Assembly: GCA_037367405.1 (NCBI GenBank)
Contig: JAZKJV010010526.1
Span: 646,501-710,500, forward strand
DNA from: Ottelia alismoides
Lineage: Eukaryota > Streptophyta > Magnoliopsida > Alismatales > Hydrocharitaceae
Length of the DNA: 64,000 nt
Direction: 5' to 3'
Made by a program: the position numbers and the translations under genes. The notes beneath the pieces were generated by a model that was not told the DNA's origin, did not search any database, and saw only the letters and a list, made by a program, of their open reading frames with translations. This document shows positions 11,269 through 23,813 of the stretch, piece by piece; positions within the stretch are counted from its first letter, which is position 1, and each line of letters starts with the position of its first letter.

Positions 11269-12651
11269 ACAAGGACATATTCGGATGCAAATCATTGAGA
11301 TAGATACCCCCGTAAAGGCATGGCCTAAGTTCAGTACTTTGGACCAATTCGATGTTCCACACAAGGTGGTAACAACATCGATGATGAGGACCTACTCGAA
11401 GCGTCATTATTGCAGAAATCCATGCGATACACAAGGTAGTTACAGACTGGGTTTTTGGATCTAATCCTTAGCGGGTCATGCCTCACTCGTGGGAGGGGTT
11501 TTGGTCCCCTCCCAAGGTACCTGGAAACAATGAGGGCTTTATGAACCCATGGCAATTATAGTCCATTATCGATTTAGTTAAGGTCAAAGTTTATTTAACA
11601 TCCCCTTGTTTTATTTTTTGGGTTTTCATTTGTTTGTGGGTATTTTGCATACAAGCACCTAACAATTTTGTAGATTCTAATTAAAGTCCTAGGTGCTCAA
11701 AATCAGAGGGAGTTAGCGAAAAAGTCGTGCAAGTCGATTTGATGATAAAAATCTTATTATTAAATCTAATTATAAATGTTGAGTAAGAGGACTTAGAGTG
11801 CTTCACAGCTCTCTCCATGTGGTATGCAAAAAAAATAAACCTATCTACATGGCGGTGTGCAATTGACAAAATTACCCTTAACAATAGTTGCTATTAGTCG
11901 TGAAGAACCATATGTTAATTAATCAGAAATGAGACCAATTGTCCAGTCTTCGATGCCACTCGGTGCCCGCCATAACGGATCCTACCAGCACTGTATGTGA
12001 CCTCTCTCGACACACTCTCTTACGTCAAAAATATTAACATTCATTAATCTAACTAGATCCAAACATAAGAGGCTATAGGAACATGCTTCTTATAAGGATG
12101 CAGACCAACTTATCGATACATGCAACCTAAGTTTAGGGGCTCCAAGCACACAAAACAAATAAAAAGAAAGGTGGAAAACTCAAAACATGGAGAAATAAAG
12201 TATAAAATGGTAGTGAAAGCACGAGAAAACTGCGACGAGTCCCCTAGGTGAACAATCACCTGGTCACTGGACCCTCTAGAGTAGAGTAGTGTCCAAGTCT
12301 TTAATTATTACAAATAATGAATGAATCTCTCTCTCACCGATAATTAAATCTAATCTAATTCTATGCTGAGTGTTCTCTCCTTGCTCTACTTATTGCCTCT
12401 CCAACTGGTCAATGTATGAAGACCAGTCTCCACCACGCTTGGGTGCATCAGCCTCCTAAGAAGCCATCCTTGCGAAGCGGGCCCTCGCAACAAATTCACT
12501 AAGAGAGTTATATTAGAACATATAATCAAATAAAAGTATCAAAATGAGTTGTGTACAAGTAATAAATGAATAAATATGCAAAAGGAAATGAATTACTAAT
12601 TAAAGCAAAAAATTAACAAATGAATGTACACAAATAGGCTACACACATTGC
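11269..12651 (-). other. Leader of gypsy element G, no gene seen
   Basis: The 1.4 kb between copia A and the G primer site. It holds only short frames on both strands, none matching gag. Its position next to the primer site equals the 1.7 kb non-coding leader of D (52193-53865), and both contain a GGGGCTC/GGGCTC-CAAGCACA-like stretch (12138 and 53358), so a 5' untranslated leader is the best reading. Confidence 0.6.
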
Positions 12652-12669
12652 TCCCCCGCAATGGCGCCA
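12652..12669 (-). other. Primer-binding site of gypsy G (tRNA-Asp type)
   Basis: The minus strand reads TGGCGCCATTGCGGGGGA, close to the TGGCGCCGTTGCCGGGGA complement used by Athila and Tat elements. It is two bases from the LTR start at 12672. Confidence 0.85.
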
Positions 12670-15101
12670 TTTGATTACCATAGACTCTAAGTCGTACGAT
12701 TTCATAGGGCAAAACCGTAGTCGGTGCATTGACCACTCAAAATATCAGTCTTAATCAATAATTAACCCACGATATGAATCAAGCAATGAATAACAAAAAG
12801 GTGGATTTAAAATTTATTATTCTCTACAAAACAATGTGTATAACAAGCATGCATGTAGAGGTTGAACCACGAAGAGCAAACCAAGTAGCCTACGATTATT
12901 ATTAATCAATGTGCAGTGTGTTCAAACTTGTTCTTTTCTCTATTTTGGGTTTTTAGTTTTAGATAATATATATGAATATTGGTTTTTATATTTTTTCTAT
13001 AGATTTTCATTTTCTGATTTTTATAATTTCTCTTCTAATATATATAAGAATGATATATATAGACGCATATATATATACATAATGTATAATATAGATAATA
13101 TATATTATATAATAAATAGACAAAAATCAGGAAAAAACCCACATGTACTAACCTCTTTATATATATAAGGTTTTTTAAAATATATTAAGGTATTTATAAT
13201 ATTAATAGTTATATATAATATATATAATATAAGAGAATATATATAAATATAATAATAATTCATAGAATAATTATTTTTGGTTTTATATATTTTTCTAATG
13301 TTTTTGTGATTTTTTCTAGAATATTCGTGAACTTTTGTGATTTTTTAAATCAAAAATATCAAAATCAGGGATTAAATAATAGGTTGAAATTGAAATGAAG
13401 ATTAAAAATAGGAAAATAAGTCAAAAATTCTTCAAATAAAATTTAGTACATAGATAGTAATATAAATAAAGTTTCGCAACAGAAATATATATTTTTTGGA
13501 TAATAGTGATTTTTCACGTTTGATAAAGGATGGAGCTTTTTAATTTTTATTATTTTTCTTTTTCTATTTTTGGGATTTTTGTCAGGAGTTTATAAATATT
13601 AAAATAGAAAAATTATATTTTTGGAGGAATTTTTTATTTTTTTTGTATTTTCTAATTTAAACAGGGATAAAAATGTGCCCAATCGATTTTAATACATAGT
13701 TAAAATACCAAAATAAATATGGAGTGTGAAAATGCATATTGGCTAGCATCTAACCTATTTGTGCATAATTTTTAGAGCATGGGTGCTATTTTAAATAAAT
13801 GAAATTCAAGCACCAAAAATACATGAACTGCGAAAGGCATTTTGGTAAAAAAATAAACACCAGGGGCTCGCATGTAATTGTCATAGGAATTTACAATGTA
13901 TATTAAATGTTAATGGACTAAATATAAACACAAAAACCCAAAAGGGTATACTTGCAATTTTCCTAGCTCACGTGGGACGACACGTGAGCTGAGCTAGACT
14001 GGACCAAAAAGAAATATGGAATAACTACATGGTCATTTATGCGAAATGTCCATTTAATTTACACTGCATATTTTTTTAAAGAATTAATAAATAAATACAA
14101 AACATATCGGGGCGAGATTTGCAATTTATCCCACATGCGTGGAGATGGACGGTATGATGCACCTAACTTATGCACGTGGCAGCAATTTGACGATGTGCGA
14201 CGGTTCCATGCGGACGCCTATGATTAGATCGCGGGAGGCGATCCGATGGCTGTGGATCTGGACAATCTGATACCCGTTGCTACACGTGAAGAATCACTCC
14301 AGATTGAACGACTCTAGGTGCATCAGGAAGAATAGGAAGGGGGCTTCCTTGGAGCTCCTTTGTCGGACCTAGCTGCCTCCTTCGACCTCCAATCCCGTCG
14401 CTGAAGTGCTTGAAAGCTCGATGATGGTGTTCCTGATGATTGGCGTTGCCAAAAGGGACCAAGGCTCGTTGATCGAGCCCTAGAGGTCAGTTGTTCCTAA
14501 AAGGGTGCAAGAACCTCAAAGTTGTCCTAGATGGGTTCTTCAAGCATTGGTACCTGCATGAAAATGTCTAGGGGCTCGAGGCGAATCACCTCGACCATGG
14601 ATGAAGCTTGGATGCGCGGTGGATGAAGTGAACGGATAGAGTTTGGCGTGTGGGGGAGGATGACCCTTGATTCATTGATCTAGGGCTGATCAGGTTGGTC
14701 CAGATGGAGAATCCAATGAAGAACACGTAGGGGAAGGTGATGAGATGGATGGCGAGGGATATACAGTAAATGACTTGGTGAAATGGCTAGAGCCCTAGTG
14801 GCTCCGATGCGGGAACTAATTAAGCTACTGCTAAACCTACTCGATTAGAAGCTAATTTAAACATGGAAATTGAAATGCATGAATAAAATCTACCAAGAAA
14901 TGAAAAAGAAAGCATCTCATACCTGCTTTGGGGGAAGGGAGTAGAGGTGGTCGGAGAACCACCATGGTTCACCTCCTATCCTCGCTCCGACGCTCTCCAG
15001 GCACGGGGAAGGTGTAGTTGTCACCTGGACTTCACAAATACACACAAGGACATGATTAGGGCTCCAAGAGGGATAAAGCTTGGACGGAAGACAATGAAGG
15101 T

Positions 15102-15111
15102 GTATTTATAG
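15102..15111 (-). promoter_or_regulatory. TATA box of the gypsy G LTR
   Basis: The minus strand reads CTATAAATAC inside the GC-rich block. It lies 207 bp downstream (element sense) of the W-box inverted repeat at 15318-15334. Solo LTR H shows the same spacing (204 bp) to a TATA-like box at 56541, which supports a shared promoter design. Confidence 0.65.
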
Positions 15112-15317
15112 ACAAAAATTTTGGCAATCTTCGAGAGATAACCTCAAGCGGCTCGGGGCAGATATTGTGGATCTGATGATTGGGCAAGAGGCTCGATCGA
15201 GATGCGATCAGGTCCATCGAAGAGCTCGAGGGGATTCGAGCATAAGAGAGGCCTGGAAAAAATTGAGAAGAAGCAGGACTCGAGGCTCTGACTAAAGTCA
15301 GAGCTGAAAGATGAGGA

Positions 15318-15334
15318 GTTGACCAAGGGTCAAC
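15318..15334. promoter_or_regulatory. Inverted W-box pair in the G LTR
   Basis: GTTGACC-AAG-GGTCAAC: 7 bp perfect arms around 3 bp, each arm holding a TTGACC core of the type bound by WRKY factors. A second, imperfect dyad with GGTCC/GGACC arms follows at 15346-15375. The same 7-3-7 design occurs in H at 56321-56337 and, decayed, in D. Confidence 0.55.
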
Positions 15335-16512
15335 ATTCCTTGGAACGTGATTGGTCCGCATAGGACCAGATCACGATAAAAGGTGGTTTTATAAGATAAT
15401 AAATTCTAAAAAATAGTAAATGATTTTATTAATTTTTTGATATAAATAAAAAATGTTTATTATTTTATGTATAATTTTAATATGATTTTTATTTATTTTT
15501 ATGTTTATTTAGTATAAGTTAATTTTTAAGGGTGTGTTTATAGGTATATTCATCTATGTTTTAGTCATTTCATTTTTATTTTGTATTTTTGATTTTATTG
15601 TTTTATTCTCCTATTATAAAATTATACCTTATATATAAATATATTTTTATTGTATATTTCTGATATAATATTAACACTTAATTAAATATGGATATTAAAT
15701 ATAAAGGTATAAGTATGGGTATTCCATTTATGTATTTTTTTATATTATTTTATTTTTATGTTTTCCTTATGGTTTTATTATAGTTTTTATATATACATAT
15801 ACTAAAAATAATATTTAAAAAATAAAAAATATAAATTTATAAAAATAATAAAAATAAATAAAATGAATATTTTATTCGAGTATATAGTACAATAGGGGTC
15901 CAAAACCTAACTTTCACATATTAACTACAAAAAATATGAAAACACCTTCATTAAATAGCTTATTAAAAGTTATATGAATTAAAGGTGATTCTGATACATT
16001 TTGATTTTTTATTTTTGAGATATGTGTCTAGGAAGTTAGGATTTTGGAATCTTATTTAGAGTATAACTTGTTCACTACATATTATTTTTTCATGAATTCA
16101 AATTTGTATTTTTCTATATATTTTTATCTACAACTTTTATATACAAAGTTTCTTTATTTGTAATATAAAAAGTGGAAAATAAAATAGGTCACAAAAATGA
16201 ATAAATTATGAAAAAAAGAATGGAAACTATTGATGATTTTTGGCCCTTATCACCCCCTACTTTATTCCTTATTGATCAAATCAATTCTTGACTTGGTCTC
16301 GAGATTTAGGGTAATAAAATACCTTTGGTATTTTATTATTTTTCTTTTCTTTTCTTTATTCTATATCTTTGGCATTAAAATCAATGTTTTTTATACAAAA
16401 AATAAATAATGAATGGGAATATGTTAAAAATAATGCTATTTACATGCATTAGCTAGGGTTTTTAAGGCCAAAATGATATAATAAAGGCGATGAAATGGAT
16501 ATTCATAAATCA

Positions 16513-17618
16513 TGCACATACTAGCATAGTTTCTGAAGTAATCGAGAAGCATGCCAGATAAAAACCTAAATTAAAGCCACTTCTGATAGGCCTTAAGTAT
16601 GCCTTCCTTGTGGGTGCATCAAATATGTATCCAGTCATCACCAGTAGTAGGCTGACCCTGGATCAAGAATCTCAACTTCTCAAGGTTCTAGAGAAAAATC
16701 ACAAGGCACTTGGTTATCACGTCTCAGATCTCCGCGGGATATATCATGCCCTATGTTCACATCATATCTTTTTAGAAGAAGATGCCAAGCTGTCACAAGT
16801 ATTTCAGGGAAGATTGGATACAAATTTGCAGGACATCATCCTGAAAGAGATCACGAAATGTTGTGACGCATGCTTCATTTATCCCATCTCTTATTCAAAA
16901 AGGGTGAGCCCTCTACATGTAGTTCCAAAGAAATCCGAGCTTATCGTGGTTACAAATTACAAAGGAGAGGAGATTTCTACTCGAGTACCAACATCCCGGT
17001 GGGTATGTGTTGACTACTGCTGCCTTAACGTAGAAACAAAGAAGAACCACTTCCCCTTGCAATTCATCGATCAAGTTCTAGAGAGATTAGCAGGCAAGGA
17101 GTTCTTCTGCTTTCTGGATGGGTATTCTGGATACAACCAAGTGGAAATTGCCCCAGAGGACCAAGAGAAAACTACCTTCACTTGCACATTCGGCACCTAC
17201 GTTTTCAGGAGAATTCCCTTTGGTTTTTGCAATGCATCAACACATTCCAGAGATGCATGCTTGCAATTCTTGCTAAAATGGTTGGAAGTTTTCTTGAGGT
17301 GTTTATGTACGACTTCTCATTCTATGGTGAGCCATTTCATTCTATGTCGTGAAGTCAATCTTGCTATCTTGGAAAAAGAGCCATTTCATGGTTACAAAAG
17401 GAATTGTGATGGGCCACGTTGTTTCCAAGCATGGCATGGATGTCGACCCGACGAAGGTGGATGTTGTCAACAATCTTGAGCCACCTCAGAATGTCAGACA
17501 GGTGAGGTCATTCTTGGGGCATGTGGGTTTTTACTGGAGATTCATCGGAGACTTCAGACACATTGCCCGTCTTCTCAAAAAGTTGTTGTGCAAGGAGACC
17601 GAGTTTAATGTTGATTAG
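16513..17618 (+). pseudogene. Gypsy E reverse transcriptase
   Basis: The best preserved E domain; an open frame of 289 codons starts at 16610 and a second frame takes over near 17349. Before it, a KLKPLLIGLKYAFL block matches the ELKPLPxGLKYAFL motif that precedes RT in plant gypsy pol. Next come HVVPKK, VCVDYCCLN, KNHFPLQFIDQ, FLDGYSGYNQ (which includes the first catalytic Asp) and PEDQEKTTF. The FMDD active site is FMYD at about 17308-17319, so a catalytic Asp is lost. The tail has VRSFLGHVGFYWRFI. FLDGYSGYNQ with RRxPFGxCNA is typical of the Athila clade. A frameshift lies after FGFCNA. Confidence 0.92.
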
Positions 17619-18248
17619 CAGGTTCTGCTTTCATTTAATCAACTGAAGGAACTAATCACACAAGCTCATGTCCTATAGACACCAGATTGGTCTCTTCCTT
17701 TTGAGATCATGACGATGCATCAAACTTTGCAGTTGGAGTTGTTATAAGACAAAGAAAAGACAAGGTATCATATGTCATACATTATGCTAGCAAGACGCTA
17801 GATGAAGCTTGGGGAAATTACACCGTCACAGAGAAGGAACTGTAGGTTGTGGTATTCGCCCTTGAGAAGTTCAGATCCTATCTGCTTGAATCAAAAGTTA
17901 CCATCTACACTGACCACTATGTTATTTGATACTTATAGCAAAAGAAGGATGCCAAGCCTCGACTGATAAGATGGATCCTTCTCCTCTAGTAATTCGACAT
18001 GGAAATCAAAGACAAGCCTGGGGTTCAGAATGTGGTAGCAGATTACCTCTGCAGAGTTTAACAACAAGAGCCTCCACTAAGCAGTGCACCTATCACAGAA
18101 GCCTTTCCCGACAAGTTGATTCTGGCCGTGGATTCGCTTCCTTGGTATGACGACATTGTTAACTACCTTGTTTCTGGTGTAGTCCCACAGAGTTGAATGA
18201 AAATTAATAAAGATGAATTCTTATCCACCATCCATTTCTACTAATTGG
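17619..18248 (+). pseudogene. Gypsy E RNase H and start of the linker to integrase
   Basis: Broken fragments in several frames match gypsy RNase H. They include a PFEIM segment, a region like [13 protein letters not shown] near 17850-17890, and a VIVYTDH-like motif near 17910. A degenerate PWYDDIVNYLVSG block follows at 18138-18180, the usual linker before the integrase zinc finger. The sequence stops in what should be a YYWEDP-type motif, where element D is inserted; the missing half resumes at 61469. Confidence 0.8.
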
Positions 18249-18253
18249 AATAT
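18249..18253. other. Left target-site duplication of D (decayed)
   Basis: AATAT, against AAGAC at 61469-61473. The duplicated codons would have been Glu-Asp of the conserved WEDP-type motif in E, so the right copy is the original and the left copy has two substitutions. Confidence 0.6.
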
Positions 18254-21200
18254 TATTGAACATGGAATTCAGGGTTTTAAATATTGAGATTAATGTGTAA
18301 TGTCATTACAACCCTAAAATGCATTAACAAAAATTTATTCAAATCTCAAGCAAAAATCAATGAAGAAAATATAGCTAGAAAAAATTGCTATTTAATTTTC
18401 CTATATAGCCAACATGATCGAACTCAAGGAGTCTACAAAAATCCTGAAGGTTATTCAATGTAATGAAAAATCAAATGAAAAGAATCAAGGAATCTTTATA
18501 CACACTATGCTTGGTTTTTGTATTTTTTGGATTTGTATTTATTATGTAATTTTAATTATATATTTTTTATTTTATTTTATGATTTTTAGTTTTGAAATTT
18601 TGAATTTATTAAAATAAATTTTTATTTTAAAAAACATTGGAATAATTAAAGAAAAATAGGACAAACACACTCAACGAATCTTTTTGTATTTTTTACAAAT
18701 ACCAAAGATAATCGAAAAATTAAATGAAAATTATTTTTAGGTTTTAAACAAATTTTTAATGTTTTTGTGATTTTCCAAATTTTTCCACATTTTTTAAAGT
18801 ATTTAAATAAATTAAAAATTGGGAATAAAATAATCAGAAAATAAAATGGATGTTTTTAATAAATAAGGTCAAAATGGGTGAAACATATACAGAATGAAAG
18901 AAAATTTTTTATGTTTACCAGAAACCCATTTTATGAATTGTTTTGAATTTTAAAAGATTTTTTTATCAATTTTTAATGTTTTTAAGATTTTAATGCTTTT
19001 TATGGTTTTATGAAGAATAAAAATGCAAAAAAGGGATAGAATTTAAAATAATCCAAATAAACAAACATGATTTTTTTTGAATTTTTGTAAAGATTTTTAT
19101 AATTTATTTTTAGATGCAAACAAGAAAATTTTATGATGTTTTTGAATTTTTATAAATAATAAAATAATGAAATGTGAAATGCAATTTATGGATGCAAGAT
19201 GTATGTAATAGGGTGCTACATGATTTTTTGTTTAATTTTTAAAGGGTTTTAATATTTTTTATTTAGATTTTAATATGCAAAAGAGATGCAGACTCTTATG
19301 AATTTAAATGCTAACATTTTAATTTTAAGGACTAAACAATAACAAATAATAAATTTAAAGGAAAAATATGCAAATTTTTTTTTGAAAAAGCTCGTGTGCA
19401 AGCACGTGATGTGCATTAGAATGGAACAGAATGTAAATATAATAGTTTAAAGGTCCAAATAATAACTTAAAACTATAGAAAATATATTATAAATTACCCA
19501 AAAGTAGTGATTACACACATGTTATAATTCAAGCATGACTTAAATGTGATTAAAATAAAGATAAATGGCAAATATGCAAATGTTCAATTTATCACAAAAT
19601 GACACGTGTCTACATGAGAAAATATTTAAAAATTAAATAAATGCAAGGGTGTAGATGCAATTTTACCCATAAATGGCGTGGCACGAGGAGCGGCTCTGAT
19701 GTTCTACAGAATAGATCGGACGATAGAGATTGCTCATGCGTAAAGGACTTCGATCAAATCTTGAGGCTTAAATCTACGGTTGAGCTTTGGGGCAACTTCA
19801 ACAGATAAGATCGCAACTAGGACGGAAATTCTTGATCGTGTGGTGCTACATATCCCTAGAAGAACTAGGAAGCACAAGGCATCTGACGAACTTCGATCAA
19901 ACAAATCTTGGTCGTCCTCCACCTGAATCGGCTGCTAAATAGTGGAACATCTTCCTGAGCTCCTCCTCTATCGATCAACAGGAAAAATGGAGCGTGGATA
20001 TGGGGGTTAATTAAGGTTTTGCTACAAGTGAAGCTCTCTTACTTTGCTCATTTGCTCTGATAAGCATCTTTAGACCTTCAAATGGAAGCTTATGCTCGTA
20101 GGTATCCTTTGGCCAAGAAGTTAGGTTGAAACGTAGAAGATAGTGAATAGATGGGGGTCTCCAGCAAAGAGTGGTTAGAGGGGAGACCGAACGTCGGATC
20201 TGGAAGGATCCAAGGGTGTTCAGATGATGTAAGAGCTAGAAAAGGGCCGGGTGAATGTATTGGCATGAAGGAAATAATCGATGATGATCGAAAATCCTCC
20301 GATCGTGCAAATTAGAGGTTGACAATGATGATCTGATCTAGGTGATTTATATGAAATTAAAATGAAAAAGAAGTGCTAAATCAAATAATAACTACCTATG
20401 TTACCTAAGGAGAAGGTAGAAGGGTGGATTCGCCTCGATCTGCGGTCGGCAATAGAGTGGTGGAACTATGTGGCGGAAGTCTCTTAAAAAGCATTGGATC
20501 ACGACGTTTGGCGCTCCCTCTCACACTCTCGGTTGGAGGGCGGTTCCTTTGTCACTGGAGACTATCCCCTGTCACTCAATCTCGGATGAAAATGGGGCCA
20601 AAATCGCATTAAACCTTTGTCGGAGGTGGAAAAGTAATATTTACAAGGTGAAGTCCAGCGAAGGATTGAATTCCAAAAAAGGGTGATATCAGAGGCACAG
20701 TTGGTGGATCTAGGACACTAGCGATGAAGTTGAATAATGGGGAGATAATTGTGGAGAAGGGAGCGAGGACAATTATTGAGTGACGCACGAGATAAAAATG
20801 TGAGAAGAACGGTGGAAAGCGAGATCAACAGAAAGGTAGCGGGGACTAGCCATTTCACCTAGGGTCAACAGACCTAGGATGGCCAATCAGAGGGTGCGGA
20901 GAATACAAACAAAGTAGGCTAAACGACAAAATAAAGAAAAAAGTTAAATAATTAAATAAAAATCGAAAATAAACCTATTTAATTACATAATGTAAATAAA
21001 AATGTTAAGAATAAATTAAAGTTAATTTTGGTTATTTTTAATTAAATGAATAATATATAAATAGGTTGAAATAAATACAAGGTGTTATATATAGGTTTAT
21101 ATAACTATATCTACAAGATTTTGATTTTTTATTAATTATTTATACAAATATATAAAAAATTTAGTATTCTATTTATTCAAAATACTTTACAAGGGTTTGA

Positions 21201-22117
21201 AAGGTATTTTTATTTAATTTTTAAGAATTAATTTATGAGGTTAATTAAATAGTTATAAGTACAATATATACGTGACGATAAATATACAATATATACATGA
21301 TTTTATTTTTGTTGGTTTTTAATTTATGATTTTTTTTATATACTATATAACTTAAATACAATATTCACAAATTAAGTAAAAATAAAATATTCACAAAAAT
21401 GTACAAGAAAATAAATAATTAAATAATATACATATCTACAATGGTATAATACACAATAGTACCCCAATTTTCTACATTTCACACCTTAACTCCAAATTTT
21501 CCGAAATCACCACCTCCACCTTAAAGATAATTGAATTTATAGTATAATGGAAGCGAGTTTGATTAATTTAGAGTTCGGGCGGAGAAAATATCGATCTCAA
21601 AAGTTTGTATTTTGTGTCTTTTGGAAGTGATGTAATTTACACAATCTACACAGATTTGTATTATAATTATTTTTACTATTTACTAAAAAATTTTATTCAC
21701 AAATTTTAAGAAGAAATTAATTTTATTTATAAATAATTTGGTAATGACTAAATTAATTAAGAATGTGTGTTATAGACAATAATGTACATATAATGAATAT
21801 AAACATGTGACATTGAATTTTTGGGATCTTAGGCCTTATCTCCCTCTACTTCATTCCTTGTCGATCATGTCAAGTCTCGACCTTCTCTCAGGGTCTGATT
21901 CGGCCTATATCTACTGCATATATATAGTATTTTATTTTCTTTATTTTTACTTTTCTTTCTTTATTTATTTAATTTAGATTAAAATAGTGATAAATATACT
22001 ATATGTATACCAGAATCAAGGTTAGTAAAAGAATGCATTTATTGATATTTCTAAGTATTTTATAAGGGATTATAAGCTAAAATAAATGAAAAAAGATGAT
22101 GAAATGCATATTCATCA
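18254..22117 (-). repeat. 3' LTR of gypsy element D (left)
   Basis: 3864 bp, from TATTGAAC (originally TGTTGAAC) to ATTCATCA on the + strand, paired with 53886-61468. The first 1.1 kb is very AT-rich; a GC-rich block at about 19680-20890 holds the presumed promoter and R region; the last 1.2 kb is AT-rich. The W-box inverted repeat seen in G and H is decayed here (GGGTCAAC near 20862-20870). No supported gene. Confidence 0.9.
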
Positions 22118-22137
22118 TCTCCCTATGCTTTTCCTTT
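22118..22137 (-). other. Probable polypurine tract of D
   Basis: On the minus strand a purine-rich AAAGGAAAAGCATAGGGAGA abuts the TGATGAAT start of the 3' LTR. Position and composition fit a plus-strand primer. Confidence 0.65.
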
Positions 22138-23813
22138 ACTACTCCCTTAGCAAACACTTATTTGAAAGAATAAGTAAATAAAAGAAAAAGAAAATAATAA
22201 AGGATAAATAAAGAACTTAGAACGATATTGAGTTTTAAACATATCTTCATAAAATTGTAGTATGGAGCTCGGTCAGAAATTGGGATTATTAGTGTGACGG
22301 AACCTTATTAGGAAATGGATTTAAAACCTAACATCCCTCAAATTCCACAAGACTCCTGTTCAGGTCGCCTCAACAATCTGGTCAGAACAAGTCTACAGAC
22401 ACAAATTATGATGACTATGAATCTTTACTTGTACGGTGTATGTGAATAATAGCTCCCCACCTCAAAAGTGGCAAAGAAACAACCTCCCTCAACAAGGTAA
22501 CTCTAGTCCCCCAGTCTAGCAACTCTTTCTTCGAGGAGCAAAGATATTCCCTTTAAGTTCAAGTGCAACCAGCTCATGAAGAGGAGATGGAGAAAAGAAT
22601 GGATGGTAGCCAGTGTAGCTACCTATCCTTGGATGCATGCCCAGTGTAGCCAAGTCATCTAGCTGCAAGCTCACAAGATTTGACTTTGAAGCTCATCCAC
22701 GCTTATTGACTATATACACTCCGACAGGCATTTTATTTTCAATCAAGCCTATCCACTTTTTTGGAGTTTTTTATTTTACATATTTTTAATATATACAAGG
22801 GTGCAACATGTACACGAGGTATTTTTCTCTTGAGCCAACCGACTATCCCTCTTTTGAAGCATTATTCCAACCCCACAACATCCTGTCGTTAGACCTCAAT
22901 GCTCCTAGACCAGGTTGAGATGTGCTACCCTCCCTAGAGGAAGACGGATGTTTCCACTAGTTGTTACATACCCGTGTACTACCCCAAGACAAAGGATTAT
23001 GCCTGCTCACCAACTCCTTCATGAAGAGTTACATGTAGAGTGCTTGTCCAAGTTAAGATAATGTCTAAAAGAATCATGCATGTGTTGTTAAATATTCTAC
23101 TTAGTCCAATCAAGATGACATGTGAACATAGTCTTGTAGACGTAAAGAATTAAGTCGCTAGGGCCTGAAAAATCTCAACTCTAGTTCCTATAAGGTTCCT
23201 GTGAAATTTAAGTGGATTAAGGTCATAACCAAGCTCCATTCTTCAATTTTATTCCAAACTAGTTTAAATGCCAATACTATTCTGAAAAATGGACATGCAA
23301 ATGCAAGAAGTATATATAAAATACATTTTTTAAAGAAAGAAAACGGAAAATCTTTTTGAAAAAGTTTTCAAAGGGTTTTGCAAATTTTTATGGATTTTAC
23401 GCATTTTTTTAAAGAAAGAAAAATGGTTTAGGGTTTTTCAAAAGATTTTACAAACGGATTTTATATACTAGTTTTAGATACAAGTTTTTATAAAATGAAT
23501 TTTATATGCAATAAAGAATTTTACAAGTGGTGAAATGATCAAAGTTTTTATACACACGTGGGTTTTACGAATATATATACATACCATAATTTTTTAAAAT
23601 CCTCGTGACAAAATAGTTTTACAAACATTTTGTACATCATACCTAGTTTTAATACAGAAAACAATTTTACAAATATTTTAAAAACAACACGTTTTTATAG
23701 ACATATCATTAATAAAAGTACGAGTTATGACTAAAGTATATATCTAATATAGCCATATTATTAATAAAAGTACGAGTTATGACTAAAGTATATATCCAAT
23801 ATATACGACACCC
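22138..23813 (-). other. Long 3' region of D between the hairpin array and the LTR
   Basis: No sense-strand domain. A less AT-rich, coding-like stretch at about 22320-23200 reads better on the + strand (antisense to D), for example a CNQLMKRRWRKEWM segment near 22570-22610, but it has stops and I recognise no family. Some plant gypsy elements carry an extra antisense ORF at this place, so a decayed one is possible. From 23290 to 23700 the DNA is AT-rich with TTTTAAA-type runs, and similar DNA occurs at 63290-63950 in E. A 52 bp spaced direct repeat is at 23708-23797. Confidence 0.45.
23708..23797. repeat. Direct tandem repeat, 52 bp period
   Basis: ATTAATAAAAGTACGAGTTA begins at 23708 and again at 23760, followed by the same TGACTAAAGTATATATC in both units. 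It sits next to the large hairpin. Confidence 0.85.

Larger units (their letters stand above)
11269..16512 (-). mobile_element. Gypsy element G (Athila-type), leader and 5' LTR only
   Basis: A minus-strand Ty3/gypsy element identified by a tRNA-Asp-like primer site (12652-12669) next to a 3.84 kb LTR whose right end resembles those of D and H. Its internal region runs leftward, is interrupted by copia A at 11268, and continues beyond the window. On the right the LTR abuts pol sequence of element E at 16513, so G is inserted in E. Its coding regions are not visible. Confidence 0.82.
12672..16512 (-). repeat. 5' LTR of gypsy element G
   Basis: About 3.84 kb, beginning TGATTACC next to the primer site and ending ATTCATAAATCA (+ strand). 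The right-hand end may be 16505 instead, because a TTAT seems inserted in its terminal motif. Layout: AT-rich with TA runs (12900-13960), a GC-rich central block (13960-15370) carrying the promoter, then AT-rich DNA to the end. The last 300 bp (16200-16512) match, in reverse complement, the start of solo LTR H (55142-55440), which defines the family. Small frames inside have no recognisable product. Confidence 0.82.
16513..18248 (+). mobile_element. Gypsy element E (Athila-type), left visible part
   Basis: Plus-strand pol of an old gypsy element bounded by the G LTR on the left and by the D LTR at 18254 on the right. The reading resumes at 61469. Gag, protease and 5' LTR would lie left of the window beyond G. 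Multiple frameshifts and catalytic substitutions show it is long dead. Confidence 0.88.

Noticed and set aside
13040..13260. TA-rich tract as a matrix attachment or centromere repeat
   Set aside because: Irregular AT-rich LTR sequence with no repeating unit; composition alone does not support such a call.
16610..17618. Integrated pararetrovirus (caulimovirus) as the source of the RT
   Set aside because: Integrase, RNase H, LTRs, tRNA-Asp primer sites and 5 bp duplications all indicate Ty3/gypsy retrotransposons; no movement or coat protein is seen.
20424..20686. Plus-strand frames in the GC-rich block of the D LTR
   Set aside because: No domain, and the matching stretch of the other LTR (59770-60030) does not keep the same frames.
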